A stretch of DNA of 64,000 nucleotides from Cetobacterium somerae ATCC BAA-474 (GCF_000479045.1 NZ_KI518090.1:1-64000), one strand, 5' to 3'; numbered from the stretch's first letter, positions 45,898 to 55,258 are shown. Program-made: numbers and translations. The notes: generated from the letters alone by a model not told the origin.

Positions 45898-47658
45898 ATG
45901 AAAAATGTTATTGTTATAATAGATGGTAAAGAAATAGAAGCTTTAGCAGGAACAACAATATTAGAGGCAGCTAAAACAGCTGGAATAAAAATACCAAGCT
46001 TATGTTATATGAATATTCCAGAGATTGGATTTAAAAATGATTGTGCCTCTTGCAGAATATGTGTTGTTGAAGTTGTAGGAAGAAAAAATTTAGTTCCAGC
46101 TTGCGCAACACCAGTATCACCAGGAATGATAATAAATACAAATACTATGGAAGTTTTAGAAAAAAGAAGGAATGTACTAGAATTAATGTTATCAAATCAT
46201 CCAACAGATTGTTTAATATGTGCTAAGAATGGTAAATGTGATTTACAGACTTTGGCAATGGAGTTTGGAATAAGAGATATCAGATTTAAGGGGAAAATAT
46301 TTGAGTATAGAAGAGAGGTTTCTCCATCGATAGTTAGAGATTTAGATAAGTGTATAATGTGTCGAAGATGTGAGAATATGTGTAATAATATTCAAAAATG
46401 CCAAGTTTTATCAGCAGTTAATAGAGGATTTAAATCAGTTGTTTCAACAGCTTTTGAATCAGATTTAGATAAAACTAACTGCACATTCTGTGGACAGTGT
46501 GTAGCTGTATGTCCAGTTGGAGCATTGTATGAAAAAGATTACACATGGGGGCTTATAAAAGATATTGCAAATCCAAGAAAAAGAGTTACAGTTCAGGTAG
46601 CACCTGCAGTAAGAGTTGCAATAGGTGAAGAATTTGGATATGAGCCAGGAACAGATGTAACTGGAAAGTTGGTAACAGCATTAAAAAAATTAGGTTTTGA
46701 TGATGTATTTGATACGGATTATGCAGCAGATTTAACTATAATGGAGGAAGCAGCAGAATTTAAGCAAAGATTAGAAAAGTATTTAAGTGGTGATAAGAGT
46801 GTAAAACTTCCAATTCTAACTTCGTGCTGTCCAGCTTGGGTTAATTTTATAGAACACCATTATCCAGATATGCTAGATATACCATCTTCAGCAAAATCAC
46901 CACAACAGATGTTTGGAGCGGTATTAAAGAACATATGGGGACCAGCAAGAGGAATTAAAAGAGATGAAATAATAAATGTTTCCATAATGCCTTGTTTAGC
47001 AAAGAAATACGAATCCTCTAGGCCGGAGTTTGCAACTGATGGAATTCCAGATGTAGATTATTCAATATCGACAAGAGAATTAGCTCATCTTTTAAAACAA
47101 TCAAATATAGATTTAAGAAAATTAGATGAATCAGAATTTGATAATCCTTTAGGTTATTCAACAGGAGCAGCTGTTATTTTTGGTAGAACAGGCGGAGTTA
47201 TAGAAGCAGCAACAAGAACACTATATGAATGGGTAACAAATGAAACTTTAGAAGATGTAGATTTTAAAGCTATGAGAGGAATGGAAGGTATTAAAATAAG
47301 TGAAGTTAAGGTTGGAGATACTATTGTAAAAATTGGAATAGCAAATGGGTTATCTGCAGCAAGAGATATTTTAGATAGAGTTAAAACAGGAGAAGAATTT
47401 TTTCATGCAATAGAAATAATGGCATGTAAAGGAGGATGTGTTGGAGGGGGAGGACAACCTTACCATCATGGAAATTTTGAAAAAATTGTAAAAAGAGCAG
47501 AAGGATTGCAAAGTATAGATAATGGAAAAACATTTAGAAAATCACATGAAAATCCATACATACAATCACTATACGAAAAATATTTAGAGCATCCATTAAG
47601 TTCAGAGGCTCATAGAATACTACATACAAAGTATTACTCAAAAAAAGACTTAAAATAA
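45898..47658 (+). CDS. [FeFe] hydrogenase catalytic subunit (group A3-like)
   Basis: This 586-residue subunit makes or oxidises H2 at the H-cluster. N-terminal relay sites are a [2Fe-2S] cluster (Cys36, 52, 55, 69), a His-ligated [4Fe-4S] (His101, Cys105, 108, 114), and two [4Fe-4S] clusters (Cys152/155/158 with Cys205, and Cys195/198/201 with Cys162). The three H-cluster motifs are intact: TSCCPAW (308-314, proton-shuttle Cys310 and ligand Cys311), MPCLAKK (Cys366) and MACKGGCVGGGGQP (Cys510, Cys514). The small-subunit tail is fused at the C-terminus. No maturation genes hydE, hydF or hydG are in the window. Confidence 0.95.
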   Translation: MKNVIVIIDGKEIEALAGTTILEAAKTAGIKIPSLCYMNIPEIGFKNDCASCRICVVEVVGRKNLVPACATPVSPGMIINTNTMEVLEKRRNVLELMLSNHPTDCLICAKNGKCDLQTLAMEFGIRDIRFKGKIFEYRREVSPSIVRDLDKCIMCRRCENMCNNIQKCQVLSAVNRGFKSVVSTAFESDLDKTNCTFCGQCVAVCPVGALYEKDYTWGLIKDIANPRKRVTVQVAPAVRVAIGEEFGYEPGTDVTGKLVTALKKLGFDDVFDTDYAADLTIMEEAAEFKQRLEKYLSGDKSVKLPILTSCCPAWVNFIEHHYPDMLDIPSSAKSPQQMFGAVLKNIWGPARGIKRDEIINVSIMPCLAKKYESSRPEFATDGIPDVDYSISTRELAHLLKQSNIDLRKLDESEFDNPLGYSTGAAVIFGRTGGVIEAATRTLYEWVTNETLEDVDFKAMRGMEGIKISEVKVGDTIVKIGIANGLSAARDILDRVKTGEEFFHAIEIMACKGGCVGGGGQPYHHGNFEKIVKRAEGLQSIDNGKTFRKSHENPYIQSLYEKYLEHPLSSEAHRILHTKYYSKKDLK

Positions 47659-47674
47659 CATAAATATATTAGAA

Positions 47675-47710
47675 AAAAATAACAGTAGTACCTAACTACT
47701 GTTATTTTTT
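47675..47710 (+). terminator. Terminator after the hydrogenase operon
   Basis: AAAAATAACAGTAG (47675-47688) pairs with CTACTGTTATTTTT (47696-47709). Confidence 0.9.
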
Positions 47711-47724
47711 GTTACCTTTAACTC

Positions 47725-47753
47725 TTTACAAAGGAATGACAATGTAATATAAT
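47725..47753 (+). promoter_or_regulatory. Promoter of the 12-gene peptidase-mreC-accB operon
   Basis: TTTACA (47725-47730) is followed after 17 bases by a perfect TATAAT (47748-47753), 43 bases before the start. Confidence 0.75.
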
Positions 47754-47796
47754 CTAGAGAAGAATATCAAAAAACAGATAACCTGTGGGAGGGCAA

Positions 47797-48900
47797 ATGA
47801 TAAGAGAAGCTAGATTAGTAGAAAATTTTTTAGATATGGTAAAAATTTCATCTCCTTCAAAAAATGAAAGAGCTATGGGAGACTATTTATTAAAAGTTTT
47901 AAGAGAATTAGGGTTAGAAGTAAAAGAAGATAATGCAGGTGAGTTAAATGGTGGAAACTGTGGAAATATAATTGGAATTTTAAAAGCTACAGGAAAGAAG
48001 AAGTTTTTATTTAGTGCTCATATGGATACAGTTGTGCCTTGTGAAAAAGTTGTTCCAGTAATAGAGAATGGTATAATAAAATCAGATGGGACATCTATAT
48101 TAGGTGGAGATGACAAAGGTGGAATTGCAGCTATCATAGAGATGTTAAGAGTAATAAAAGAAAATAATTTAGATCATCCAGAAATAATTGTAGTTTTTTC
48201 TATGGGAGAAGAGATTGGGTTATTAGGATCAAAATCTTTTGATATTGATAGCTACGGTGTAGATTTTGGATTTATATTAGATTCAAGTGGAAAGCCAGGA
48301 AAAATAATTACAAAAGCTCCGTCAGCAGCTAGAGGAAAAATAACAATTATAGGAAAGCCAGCACATGCAGGTATTTCTCCAGAAAGTGGAATAAATGCAT
48401 TGACAGTTGCAGCACATGCAATAACTAAAATAAAATTAGGTAGAGTTGATACTGAAACAACTTCAAATATAGGAGTTGTAAGTGGAGGACAAGCCACAAA
48501 TATCGTTATGCCATCAGTTGAATTAGATTATGAAGCTAGAAGTTTATCAAATGAAAAATTACAATCTTTATTAGATGAAACATTTAATATATTCCAAAAG
48601 GTTTGCGATGATTTTGGAGCAAAATTAGAAAATGATGTTAAAGTTGAGTATCCTGGATTTGCACTTGAAGATTGTGAAGAGGTTGTAGAGATTGTAAAAG
48701 CTGCTTGTGAAAAAGCTGGTGTAAAAAGTGAGACTGCATCTTCAGGTGGAGGTAGTGATACAAATATTTATAATAGTAAAGGTGTTCCAAGTGTAAACTT
48801 AGCTGTAGGAATGACAAAAGTTCACACTTTAGAGGAGTATATTGAGATAAAAGACTTAGTAGATTTATCAAAAATATTAGTTGAAATTATAAAAGGATAG
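47797..48900 (+). CDS. M20-family peptidase, tripeptidase T-like
   Basis: This 367-residue dizinc aminopeptidase probably trims small peptides in the cytoplasm. Metal and catalytic residues are visible in SAHMDTV (about 73), GGDDKGG (about 105) and the Glu-Glu pair in SMGEEIGLLG (about 138). A central dimerisation domain (about 180-285) contains GKPAHAGISP. The C-terminal metal site is probably in VGMTKVHTLEEY. The start is the ATG at 47797 after GGGAGGG, not a GTG four codons earlier. It heads a dense operon, with mreC 2 bases behind it. Confidence 0.88.
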   Translation: MIREARLVENFLDMVKISSPSKNERAMGDYLLKVLRELGLEVKEDNAGELNGGNCGNIIGILKATGKKKFLFSAHMDTVVPCEKVVPVIENGIIKSDGTSILGGDDKGGIAAIIEMLRVIKENNLDHPEIIVVFSMGEEIGLLGSKSFDIDSYGVDFGFILDSSGKPGKIITKAPSAARGKITIIGKPAHAGISPESGINALTVAAHAITKIKLGRVDTETTSNIGVVSGGQATNIVMPSVELDYEARSLSNEKLQSLLDETFNIFQKVCDDFGAKLENDVKVEYPGFALEDCEEVVEIVKAACEKAGVKSETASSGGGSDTNIYNSKGVPSVNLAVGMTKVHTLEEYIEIKDLVDLSKILVEIIKG

Positions 48901-48902
48901 AG

Positions 48903-49709
48903 ATGAAAATAGGAAAGAAAAAAAATAAAGTATTAAACATTATATATATTTTTATAATTTTAATGGTTGTAGTTTTCTTTGCTAAAGACGTATTTATGTA
49001 TACAATGACAGAGATTGAAGAGATTTTTTTACCTCTTCAATCTCGTGTATATTTTTTAGGTAAAAAAGCTAAAGAGAGCACAGAGAGTGTTATAAATTAT
49101 AAAGAGTTATTAAATGAAAATAATAAATTGAAACATACGCTAGCAGAAAAGTCTTTAATTGAAGAAAAGAATCAAAGGTTATTAGAGGAAAATGATAGAC
49201 TAAGAGAACTTTTAGATATGAAAGATCATTTTAAATTTAAATTTAAAGTTGGGAAAATAAGTTTTCAACAAACTAGAGAGATGTATGAAAGTTTTGCTAT
49301 AAATATTGGTGAAATAGATGGAATAGAAAAAAATATGCCAGTTTTATATAATGAATCTCTAATTGGAAAAGTAGAAAAAGTATTTAAAAATTACTCTGTT
49401 GTTCAAATGATAACTTTTCAAGATTCAGTAGTTAGTGCAACTGCAACAGGGGATACAGTAGGTATAGTAAAAGGAAATAGAAGTGATGAACTTATTTTTG
49501 AACCTGTATCATTTCATGAAGCACAATTATCTGTAGGAGATAAAGTTTATACTTCTGGAATAAGTGATATATACCCAAAAGGTTTATATATTGGAGAGGT
49601 ATGTGAAATAAGAAAAAAATATGAAAATAATGTAGAATATTTAGTAAAATTACCATTTAATATAATAGATATGAATGAAATAATAGTTCTTACAGAGGTG
49701 GATAGATGA
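48903..49709 (+). CDS. mreC: Rod-shape determining protein MreC
   Basis: MreC is an inner-membrane scaffold that links the elongasome to MreB. The 268-residue protein has one N-terminal membrane segment (about 11-28), a coiled coil (about 60-105) and then the two beta-barrel domains, with the conserved GKVEKVFKNYSVVQ stretch (about 156-169). mreB and mreD are not next to it; the next gene overlaps by 4 bases (ATGA) and is a LolA-like protein. Its presence suggests rod or elongated cells. Confidence 0.88.
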   Translation: MKIGKKKNKVLNIIYIFIILMVVVFFAKDVFMYTMTEIEEIFLPLQSRVYFLGKKAKESTESVINYKELLNENNKLKHTLAEKSLIEEKNQRLLEENDRLRELLDMKDHFKFKFKVGKISFQQTREMYESFAINIGEIDGIEKNMPVLYNESLIGKVEKVFKNYSVVQMITFQDSVVSATATGDTVGIVKGNRSDELIFEPVSFHEAQLSVGDKVYTSGISDIYPKGLYIGEVCEIRKKYENNVEYLVKLPFNIIDMNEIIVLTEVDR

Positions 49710-50260
49710 TAAAAAAAATAGCTATGTTTTTATTAATAGGAACATCAATTTTTGCATCACCAAATAGAATTTCTGATATAAAAGATATATATTCTACAGT
49801 AAAAGAAACAGTATATTTAAATGGTGAGAAAAAAGTGAAGGAATATAAAATTGAGTATATCTCACCAGATTATTTGAGAAAAGAAGTAATCTCGCCAAAT
49901 GTAAATAAAGGAGAGATATTTCAATATGAAAATGAAAAATCTTTAGTTTATATTCCATTATTTGATGAGGTATCTGAAAATAATGGTGAAGATGTGAGTA
50001 ATTTTTTATCAATTATAAAAGATTTGAAAAATAAAGATCAAAATGATAAAAACTTTAAAGATAACTATTATTTACAAAAAGTAAAAGAATTAAAATATAA
50101 AGATACCTACAGAATAAAAATAAAAGAGTATAAAAAAGTAGATGGGTATTTATTACCGATTAAGATGGAGATATTTGAAAGTGAAAGTAAAGTCGCTGAT
50201 TTAGACTTGAAAGACACAAAAGTAAATAGTGACCTTAAAAGAAAGGAACTAAAAAAATGA
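49706..50260 (+). CDS. LolA-like outer-membrane lipoprotein carrier/sorting protein
   Basis: This 184-residue protein has a short signal peptide (about 1-18, ending FAS). The mature part has the pattern of LolA/outer-membrane lipoprotein sorting proteins: an amphipathic beta structure with EYISPDYLRKEVISP, KGEIFQYENEKSLVYIP, and a late KVDGYLLPIKMEIFES strand. LolA-type proteins ferry lipoproteins across the periplasm. It is sandwiched between mreC and recO with 4-base overlaps. Similarity is by fold pattern, so moderate confidence. Confidence 0.6.
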   Translation: MIKKIAMFLLIGTSIFASPNRISDIKDIYSTVKETVYLNGEKKVKEYKIEYISPDYLRKEVISPNVNKGEIFQYENEKSLVYIPLFDEVSENNGEDVSNFLSIIKDLKNKDQNDKNFKDNYYLQKVKELKYKDTYRIKIKEYKKVDGYLLPIKMEIFESESKVADLDLKDTKVNSDLKRKELKK

Positions 50261-50958
50261 AATTTATAAAAACTAAAGGATTAATAATAAAAAAAGTAGA
50301 TTTTGGAGAAGGAGATCGAATTATAACTGTTTTTTCTGAAAATTTTGGAAAGATTGATCTTTTAGTTAGAGGAATTAGAAAAAGTAAAAAAAGAGACCAA
50401 AGTTCGGTAGATTTATTAACTCTATCAAATTTTACATTTTATAAAAAAGGTGATAATTTTATACTAAATACAATTGATTCGATAGATTTTTTTTATGATT
50501 TAAAAAAAGATATAGAAAAATTGGAGATAGTATCTTATATTCTCTCTATTATTAATGAGATAGTCTTGCCAGGAGAGAGAAAAAAGGAGTTTTTTCAAAG
50601 AATAGAAAAAGCTTTATACTTTATTATAAAAAGTGATAACTATAATAATTTTATTATGGTTTTAAAAATGATGAATTGGATTATAAAAAATGAAGGTTAT
50701 AGAATAAATATATCAGGTGAAAAATATTTTAGTATTTCTGAATCAGTTATAACAGATTTTGGAAATGATAAAGTTATACCTTTGAAAAGAGATTTATTTG
50801 AAGTGTTAGCAAATGTGGAGAAAAAAGTATCAGATGAGAAAAGGGTGGAATTAAGCACTTTAATTGATGCGATTATTCTTTATGAAAAATATATAAATTA
50901 TCATTTAGATACAAAATTAAATCTAAAGAAACATTTATTTGGAGGTTACTCATGTTAA
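50257..50958 (+). CDS. recO: DNA repair protein RecO
   Basis: This 233-residue protein loads RecA with RecF/RecR in recombinational repair. The N-terminal OB-fold shows KTKGLIIKKVDFGEGDRIITVFSE and LLVRGIRKSKKR; a helical domain follows. The C-terminus lacks the four-cysteine zinc site found in some RecO proteins, with only one Cys at the very end. It overlaps genes on both sides, by 4 and 7 bases. Confidence 0.85.
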   Translation: MKFIKTKGLIIKKVDFGEGDRIITVFSENFGKIDLLVRGIRKSKKRDQSSVDLLTLSNFTFYKKGDNFILNTIDSIDFFYDLKKDIEKLEIVSYILSIINEIVLPGERKKEFFQRIEKALYFIIKSDNYNNFIMVLKMMNWIIKNEGYRINISGEKYFSISESVITDFGNDKVIPLKRDLFEVLANVEKKVSDEKRVELSTLIDAIILYEKYINYHLDTKLNLKKHLFGGYSC

Positions 50959-51422
50959 ACATAGTTAAAATAACTGACTATATGTCAGAAGAACTAATAT
51001 TACTTAATCTAAAAGCTAAAAATAAAGATGAAGCTTTAAAAGAACTGTCTGCTTTAATAGGAAAATCAGAAAAAATAGAAAAAAAAGATGTAATATATAA
51101 AGCTCTTTTAGAAAGAGAGAATTTAGGAAGCACAGGGATAGGAAAAGGGGTAGCAATACCACATGCTAAAACTGATGCAGCAGAGAGTTTAACAATAGCT
51201 TTTGGAATAAGTAAAGAGGGAGTAGATTTTAAATCTTTAGATCAAGAAAAAGTAAAAATATTTTTTGTATTTGCATCACCATTTAAAGATAGTCAAATTT
51301 ATTTAAAAGTGCTGGCAAGAATTTCAAGATTAATAAGAGATGAAAATTTTAGAGAAAAGCTTTTAAATTGTGAAAATGCAAAAGAAGTATTAGAGTGTAT
51401 AGACAAAGAGGAAGCTTTATAG
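50952..51422 (+). CDS. Fructose-type PTS EIIA domain protein (PtsN-like)
   Basis: This 156-residue single-domain EIIA carries its phosphoryl-accepting His71 in VAIPHAKTD, in the usual context GSTGIGKG before it. It is either a fructose/mannitol IIA or a regulatory PtsN (EIIA-Ntr). The location between recO and nrdR, with no permease nearby, favours a regulatory role. The start overlaps the end of recO, with GGAGG before it. Confidence 0.85.
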   Translation: MLNIVKITDYMSEELILLNLKAKNKDEALKELSALIGKSEKIEKKDVIYKALLERENLGSTGIGKGVAIPHAKTDAAESLTIAFGISKEGVDFKSLDQEKVKIFFVFASPFKDSQIYLKVLARISRLIRDENFREKLLNCENAKEVLECIDKEEAL

Positions 51423-51431
51423 GGAGAGAGT

Positions 51432-51893
51432 ATGAGATGTCCATTTTGTAATAGTGAAGACACAAAAGTAATAGATAGTAGAGCGTTTTCTGAAAATAAT
51501 TCTATAAAAAGAAGAAGAGTATGTAATAGTTGTGAAAAGAGATTTACTACCTATGAACGAATAGAAGAAAATCCAATCTATGTTGTAAAAAAAAATAAAA
51601 GTAGAGAAAAATTTAATAAAGATAAACTTTTAAGGGGATTAGAAAGAGCAACTAATAAAAGAAACATAAGTAGAGATGATTTAGAAAAATTTATTGCTGA
51701 TGTGGAAAAAGTAATACAAAACACTTTAAAAAATGAGATAACAACACAGGAACTAGGGGAGCTTGTACTAGAAAAATTAAAGGTATTAGATGAAGTAGCA
51801 TATGTTAGATTTGCATCTGTATATAAAGAGTTCGATGATATAAAATCTTTTATAGATGTCGTAGAAGATATAAAAAAGGATAAAAAGATATGA
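51432..51893 (+). CDS. nrdR: Transcriptional repressor NrdR
   Basis: NrdR represses ribonucleotide reductase genes when dATP is high. The 153-residue protein has a zinc ribbon with Cys3, Cys6, Cys31 and Cys34 (CPFCNSED and CNSC), then RFTTYERIE and an ATP-cone domain (about 48-138). No NrdR boxes were found nearby, so its targets are probably elsewhere. It overlaps aroQ by 4 bases. Confidence 0.95.
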   Translation: MRCPFCNSEDTKVIDSRAFSENNSIKRRRVCNSCEKRFTTYERIEENPIYVVKKNKSREKFNKDKLLRGLERATNKRNISRDDLEKFIADVEKVIQNTLKNEITTQELGELVLEKLKVLDEVAYVRFASVYKEFDDIKSFIDVVEDIKKDKKI

Positions 51894-52321
51894 AAGTTTT
51901 AATAATAAATGGACCAAATTTAAATTTTTTAGGAAAGAGAGAGCCTAAAATATATGGAGATGAAACTTTAGAGTTAATAAATAATAAAATTAAAAAATTT
52001 GGTATGAATCATGGGATGGAGGTAGAATTTTTTCAATCCAATCATGAAGGATATATAATTGATAAGATACAAGAAAGTTATGAAAATGTTGATTATCTAA
52101 TAATAAATCCAGGGGCATTAACACATTATGGGATAGGAATAAGAGATGCAATTTTGTCAACTAATCTAAAAACAATAGAGGTTCACTTATCAAATGTATA
52201 CTCTAGAGAGGAGTTTAGACATAAATCTGTAATATCGGATATATGCATAGGTAAAATTACTGGATTCGGTTCTGAAGGGTATAAAATGGCTCTTCAATAC
52301 TTAAGTAATTTAAAGAAATAG
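51890..52321 (+). CDS. aroQ: Type II 3-dehydroquinate dehydratase
   Basis: This 143-residue enzyme dehydrates 3-dehydroquinate to 3-dehydroshikimate in the shikimate pathway. The signature NGPNLNFLGKREPKIYG (8-24) contains the catalytic Tyr, and QSNHEG, NPGALTHYGIGIRDA and HLSNVYSREEFRHKS hold the His, Asn and Arg residues of the active site. The stretch is a complete family pattern. Translation is coupled to nrdR. Confidence 0.96.
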   Translation: MKVLIINGPNLNFLGKREPKIYGDETLELINNKIKKFGMNHGMEVEFFQSNHEGYIIDKIQESYENVDYLIINPGALTHYGIGIRDAILSTNLKTIEVHLSNVYSREEFRHKSVISDICIGKITGFGSEGYKMALQYLSNLKK

Positions 52322-52329
52322 GAGGCAAA

Positions 52330-53262
52330 ATGAGAATTTTATTTATGGGAACGCCAGAGTTTGCAGTTCCATCATTAGATATATTAAGAAAAAAGCATGA
52401 TATAGTAGGAATATTTACAAAGGTAGATAAACCTAATACTAGAGGTAAAAAAATAAAGTATACACCAGTTAAAGAGTATGGAATTGAGAATAATATACCA
52501 GTTTATCAACCTGATTCATTAAGAACAGAAGAAACATTTGAGTTAGTAAAAGAATTAAATCCAGATTTAATTGTTGTTGTAGCATATGGAAAAATAATAC
52601 CAAATAATATTATTGATTTTCCAAAGCTTGGAATAATAAATGTACACTCATCTTTACTTCCAAAGTTTAGAGGTGCAGCACCAATTAACGCAGCAATAAT
52701 AGCTGGTGAAGAAGAAACAGGTGTTACTATTATGGATATTGCTGAGGAATTAGATGCAGGGGATATTATTTTAAAAGGAACTACTCCAATTTATGAAGAG
52801 GATACTTTTTTAACACTTCATGATAGATTGAAAGAAATTGGAGCAGAAAAATTAAATGAAGCTGTAGATCAAATAGAAAATGGAACAGCAAAAAGAGAGA
52901 AACAAAACCATGAGTTAGCAACATTTGTAAAGCCATATAAAAAAACTGATTGCTTAATTAATTGGAATAAAAATAAAGAGGAAATTTTTAATTTTGTAAG
53001 AGGAATGAATCCATTTCCAACAGCTTATACACACCACAATGATAAGATTTTAAAAGTTTATGCAGTTGAAAAACTTGATAAAATTTATGAAGAAGGGGAA
53101 AATGGTGAGATAGTAGATTTGATTAAAGGAAAAGGATTTGTTGTAAAAGTAAATGAAGGAAGCATAATTTTAACTGAGATTAAACCTGAAAATAAAAAAA
53201 ATATATCAGGAAAAGATAGTATAAATGGAAACTTATTTAAAATAGGTGAGATTTTAAAATAA
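52330..53262 (+). CDS. fmt: Methionyl-tRNA formyltransferase
   Basis: This 310-residue enzyme formylates initiator Met-tRNA. The N-terminal RILFMGTPEFAVPSL and the 10-formyl-THF site HSSLLPKFRGAAPI (about 110-123), with the downstream GVTIMDIAEELDAGDI, are diagnostic. A C-terminal OB domain follows (about 205-310). folD, which makes the formyl-donor pool, lies two genes downstream in the same operon. Confidence 0.96.
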   Translation: MRILFMGTPEFAVPSLDILRKKHDIVGIFTKVDKPNTRGKKIKYTPVKEYGIENNIPVYQPDSLRTEETFELVKELNPDLIVVVAYGKIIPNNIIDFPKLGIINVHSSLLPKFRGAAPINAAIIAGEEETGVTIMDIAEELDAGDIILKGTTPIYEEDTFLTLHDRLKEIGAEKLNEAVDQIENGTAKREKQNHELATFVKPYKKTDCLINWNKNKEEIFNFVRGMNPFPTAYTHHNDKILKVYAVEKLDKIYEEGENGEIVDLIKGKGFVVKVNEGSIILTEIKPENKKNISGKDSINGNLFKIGEILK

Positions 53263-53287
53263 AAATAATGGGGGGAGAGGTTAAATA

Positions 53288-53938
53288 ATGAAAACTTCAG
53301 AAAAGAGAGAAAAAATTTCAAAAAAAACTATACAGAGGTTAACAATGTATTTAAAATGTTTGGAGAAATTTTCGCCAGATGATTATATATCATCAGAAGA
53401 GATGGGTGTTTTACTTGGAGTAACGGCTGCTCAAATTAGAAAAGACTTTTCAAACTTTATAATGGATTTAGATTCTTGTATAGGAATAAGGGGTAAAGGG
53501 TATAACGTAAAGTGTCTTTACGAAATGATTGAAGATATATTGGGAATAAATAAACAAAACAATGTAATTATTGTTGGAGCTGGAAAGTTAGGGAATGCTA
53601 TTTTGCTAGAAGGTGACATAGAAAAACCAAGATTTAATATTGTGGGAATTTTTGATATTACAAAAAGCAGAATTGGTAAAGAGTATAAGGGAATAAAGAT
53701 AAGTAGTGTAAGTGATATACCAAAAATTGCATCTGAGAAAAAAATAGATATGGCAATTATAACAGAAAATAAATCTATAGCTCAGCAAGTAACAGATATA
53801 GTAACTCAATCAGGAATAAAAGCTATATTGAACATGACTTCCTTAGAAATAAAAGTACCAAAAGATGTTGTAATAGAACACATAGATTTAAATAGAAAGC
53901 TTCAAGAATTAAATTACTGGAAGGAAAAGGCGGAATAG
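53288..53938 (+). CDS. rex: Redox-sensing transcriptional repressor Rex
   Basis: Rex binds operators when NADH/NAD+ is low and releases them as NADH rises, controlling fermentation genes. The 216-residue protein has a winged-helix domain (about 10-80; EEMGVLLGVTAAQIRKDFSNF lies at about 38-58) and a Rossmann domain with GAGKLGNA (about 97-104). Family members usually control hydrogenase, alcohol dehydrogenase or malic enzyme genes, so the window's hydrogenase and malic enzyme operons are plausible targets (inference); no clear TTGTGA-type palindrome was seen before them. Confidence 0.93.
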   Translation: MKTSEKREKISKKTIQRLTMYLKCLEKFSPDDYISSEEMGVLLGVTAAQIRKDFSNFIMDLDSCIGIRGKGYNVKCLYEMIEDILGINKQNNVIIVGAGKLGNAILLEGDIEKPRFNIVGIFDITKSRIGKEYKGIKISSVSDIPKIASEKKIDMAIITENKSIAQQVTDIVTQSGIKAILNMTSLEIKVPKDVVIEHIDLNRKLQELNYWKEKAE

Positions 53939-53940
53939 TA

Positions 53941-54795
53941 ATGAAAATTTTAGATGGTAAATATGTATCTCAAAAGGTTAGAGATTTAATAAAAAAAGAG
54001 ATAATAGAGATAAAAGAAGTTAAAGGAACAGTTCCAGGATTGGCAGTAATACAGGCGGGAGATAACTTAGCATCTAAAATTTATGTTAATTCTAAGATAA
54101 AACAATGTGCAGAAGTTGGAATAGAATCAAAAAATTTTATTATGCCAGCAGATGTAACTGAAGAAGAGCTTTTAAGAAAAATAGAAGAATTAAACAGTGA
54201 TGAAACAGTTGATGGAATATTAGTTCAATTACCATTACCTGATCATATAGATACACCAAAGGTAATAGAAGCAATAGATATAAATAAAGATGTGGATGGA
54301 TTTAAACCAGAAAATTTAGGAAAAGTAGTTTTAGGAGATGAAACAGCACTAATTTCATGTACTCCTGCAGGTATATTAAGATTATTTGAAGAGTATGAGA
54401 TAGCTTTAGAGGGAAAAGATATCGTTGTTATAGGAAGAAGTAACATTGTTGGAAAACCTATGACAGCACTTTTAATAAATGAAGGAGCAACAGTAACAGT
54501 TTGTAATAGTAAAACAAAAAATCTTGCAGAAAAAACAAAAAATGCAGATGTTGTAATAGTAGCTATAGGAAAAGCTAATTTCTTAAAAGGTGATATGATT
54601 AAGACAGGTGCTATTATAATAGATGTTGGAATAAACAGAGATGAAAATAATAAGATTTGTGGAGATGTGGACTTTGAATCTGTAAAAGAAAAAGTATCAT
54701 ATATAACACCTGTTCCAGGGGGAGTAGGACCCATGACTATAGCAATGTTACTTAATAATACGTTAAAGGCGTTTAAAATTGGAAAAAAAATATAG
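53941..54795 (+). CDS. folD: Bifunctional methylene-THF dehydrogenase/methenyl-THF cyclohydrolase
   Basis: This 284-residue enzyme interconverts methylene-, methenyl- and 10-formyl-tetrahydrofolate with NADP+. The YVNSKIKQC Lys site, QLPLPDHID, and GRSNIVGKPM (about 165-174) motifs are all present, as is the late PVPGGVGPMT. The start follows the rex stop by 2 bases. It supplies 10-formyl-THF to fmt and to purine synthesis. Confidence 0.96.
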   Translation: MKILDGKYVSQKVRDLIKKEIIEIKEVKGTVPGLAVIQAGDNLASKIYVNSKIKQCAEVGIESKNFIMPADVTEEELLRKIEELNSDETVDGILVQLPLPDHIDTPKVIEAIDINKDVDGFKPENLGKVVLGDETALISCTPAGILRLFEEYEIALEGKDIVVIGRSNIVGKPMTALLINEGATVTVCNSKTKNLAEKTKNADVVIVAIGKANFLKGDMIKTGAIIIDVGINRDENNKICGDVDFESVKEKVSYITPVPGGVGPMTIAMLLNNTLKAFKIGKKI

Positions 54796-54808
54796 GGGAG
54801 AGTTTAGA

Positions 54809-55249
54809 ATGGATAAAAAAGAATTTTATATTGTTGATAAGAGAATACTACCAAATTCGATTCAAAGTGTTATAAAGGTAAATGAGATTGTTCAAGCTGA
54901 AAGAATTTCAAAGTATGAAGCTATAAAGAGAGTTGGAATAAGTAGAAGTACATATTATAAATATAAAGACTATATAAAACCATTTTTCGAAGGTGGAAAA
55001 GAAAAAGTATTTAGTATACATTTATCTTTAATGGATAGACCTGGAATTTTAGCAAGGGTTTTAGATATTATTGCAGGAGAGCAGATGAACATCTTAACAA
55101 TTGTTCAAAATATAGCAATAGATGGTGTGAGTAGAGTAACAATTTCTATACAAACAACAGAAAATTTACTTAGAAAAATTGAAGAGATGTTAGAAAAAAT
55201 CAGTTCTTTAGATTCTGTAAAGGAATTAAGAGTAATAGGAAGTAATTAA
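54809..55249 (+). CDS. ACT-domain protein, PheB/UPF0735 family
   Basis: This 146-residue protein has an N-terminal helix-turn-helix-like segment (AERISKYEAIKRVGISRSTYYKYKD, in the first 60 residues) and a C-terminal ACT domain (about 70-146, SLMDRPGILARVLDII). It matches the UPF0735 or PheB family, possibly an amino-acid-responsive regulator. The start at 54809 follows GGGGAGAG; an ATG 10 codons earlier lies within folD. The ligand is unknown. Confidence 0.8.
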   Translation: MDKKEFYIVDKRILPNSIQSVIKVNEIVQAERISKYEAIKRVGISRSTYYKYKDYIKPFFEGGKEKVFSIHLSLMDRPGILARVLDIIAGEQMNILTIVQNIAIDGVSRVTISIQTTENLLRKIEEMLEKISSLDSVKELRVIGSN

Positions 55250-55258
55250 GGAGGAACA

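Noticed and set aside
54243-54734. 163-codon minus-strand frame within folD
   Set aside because: Antisense to conserved folD motifs and lacks a start signal.
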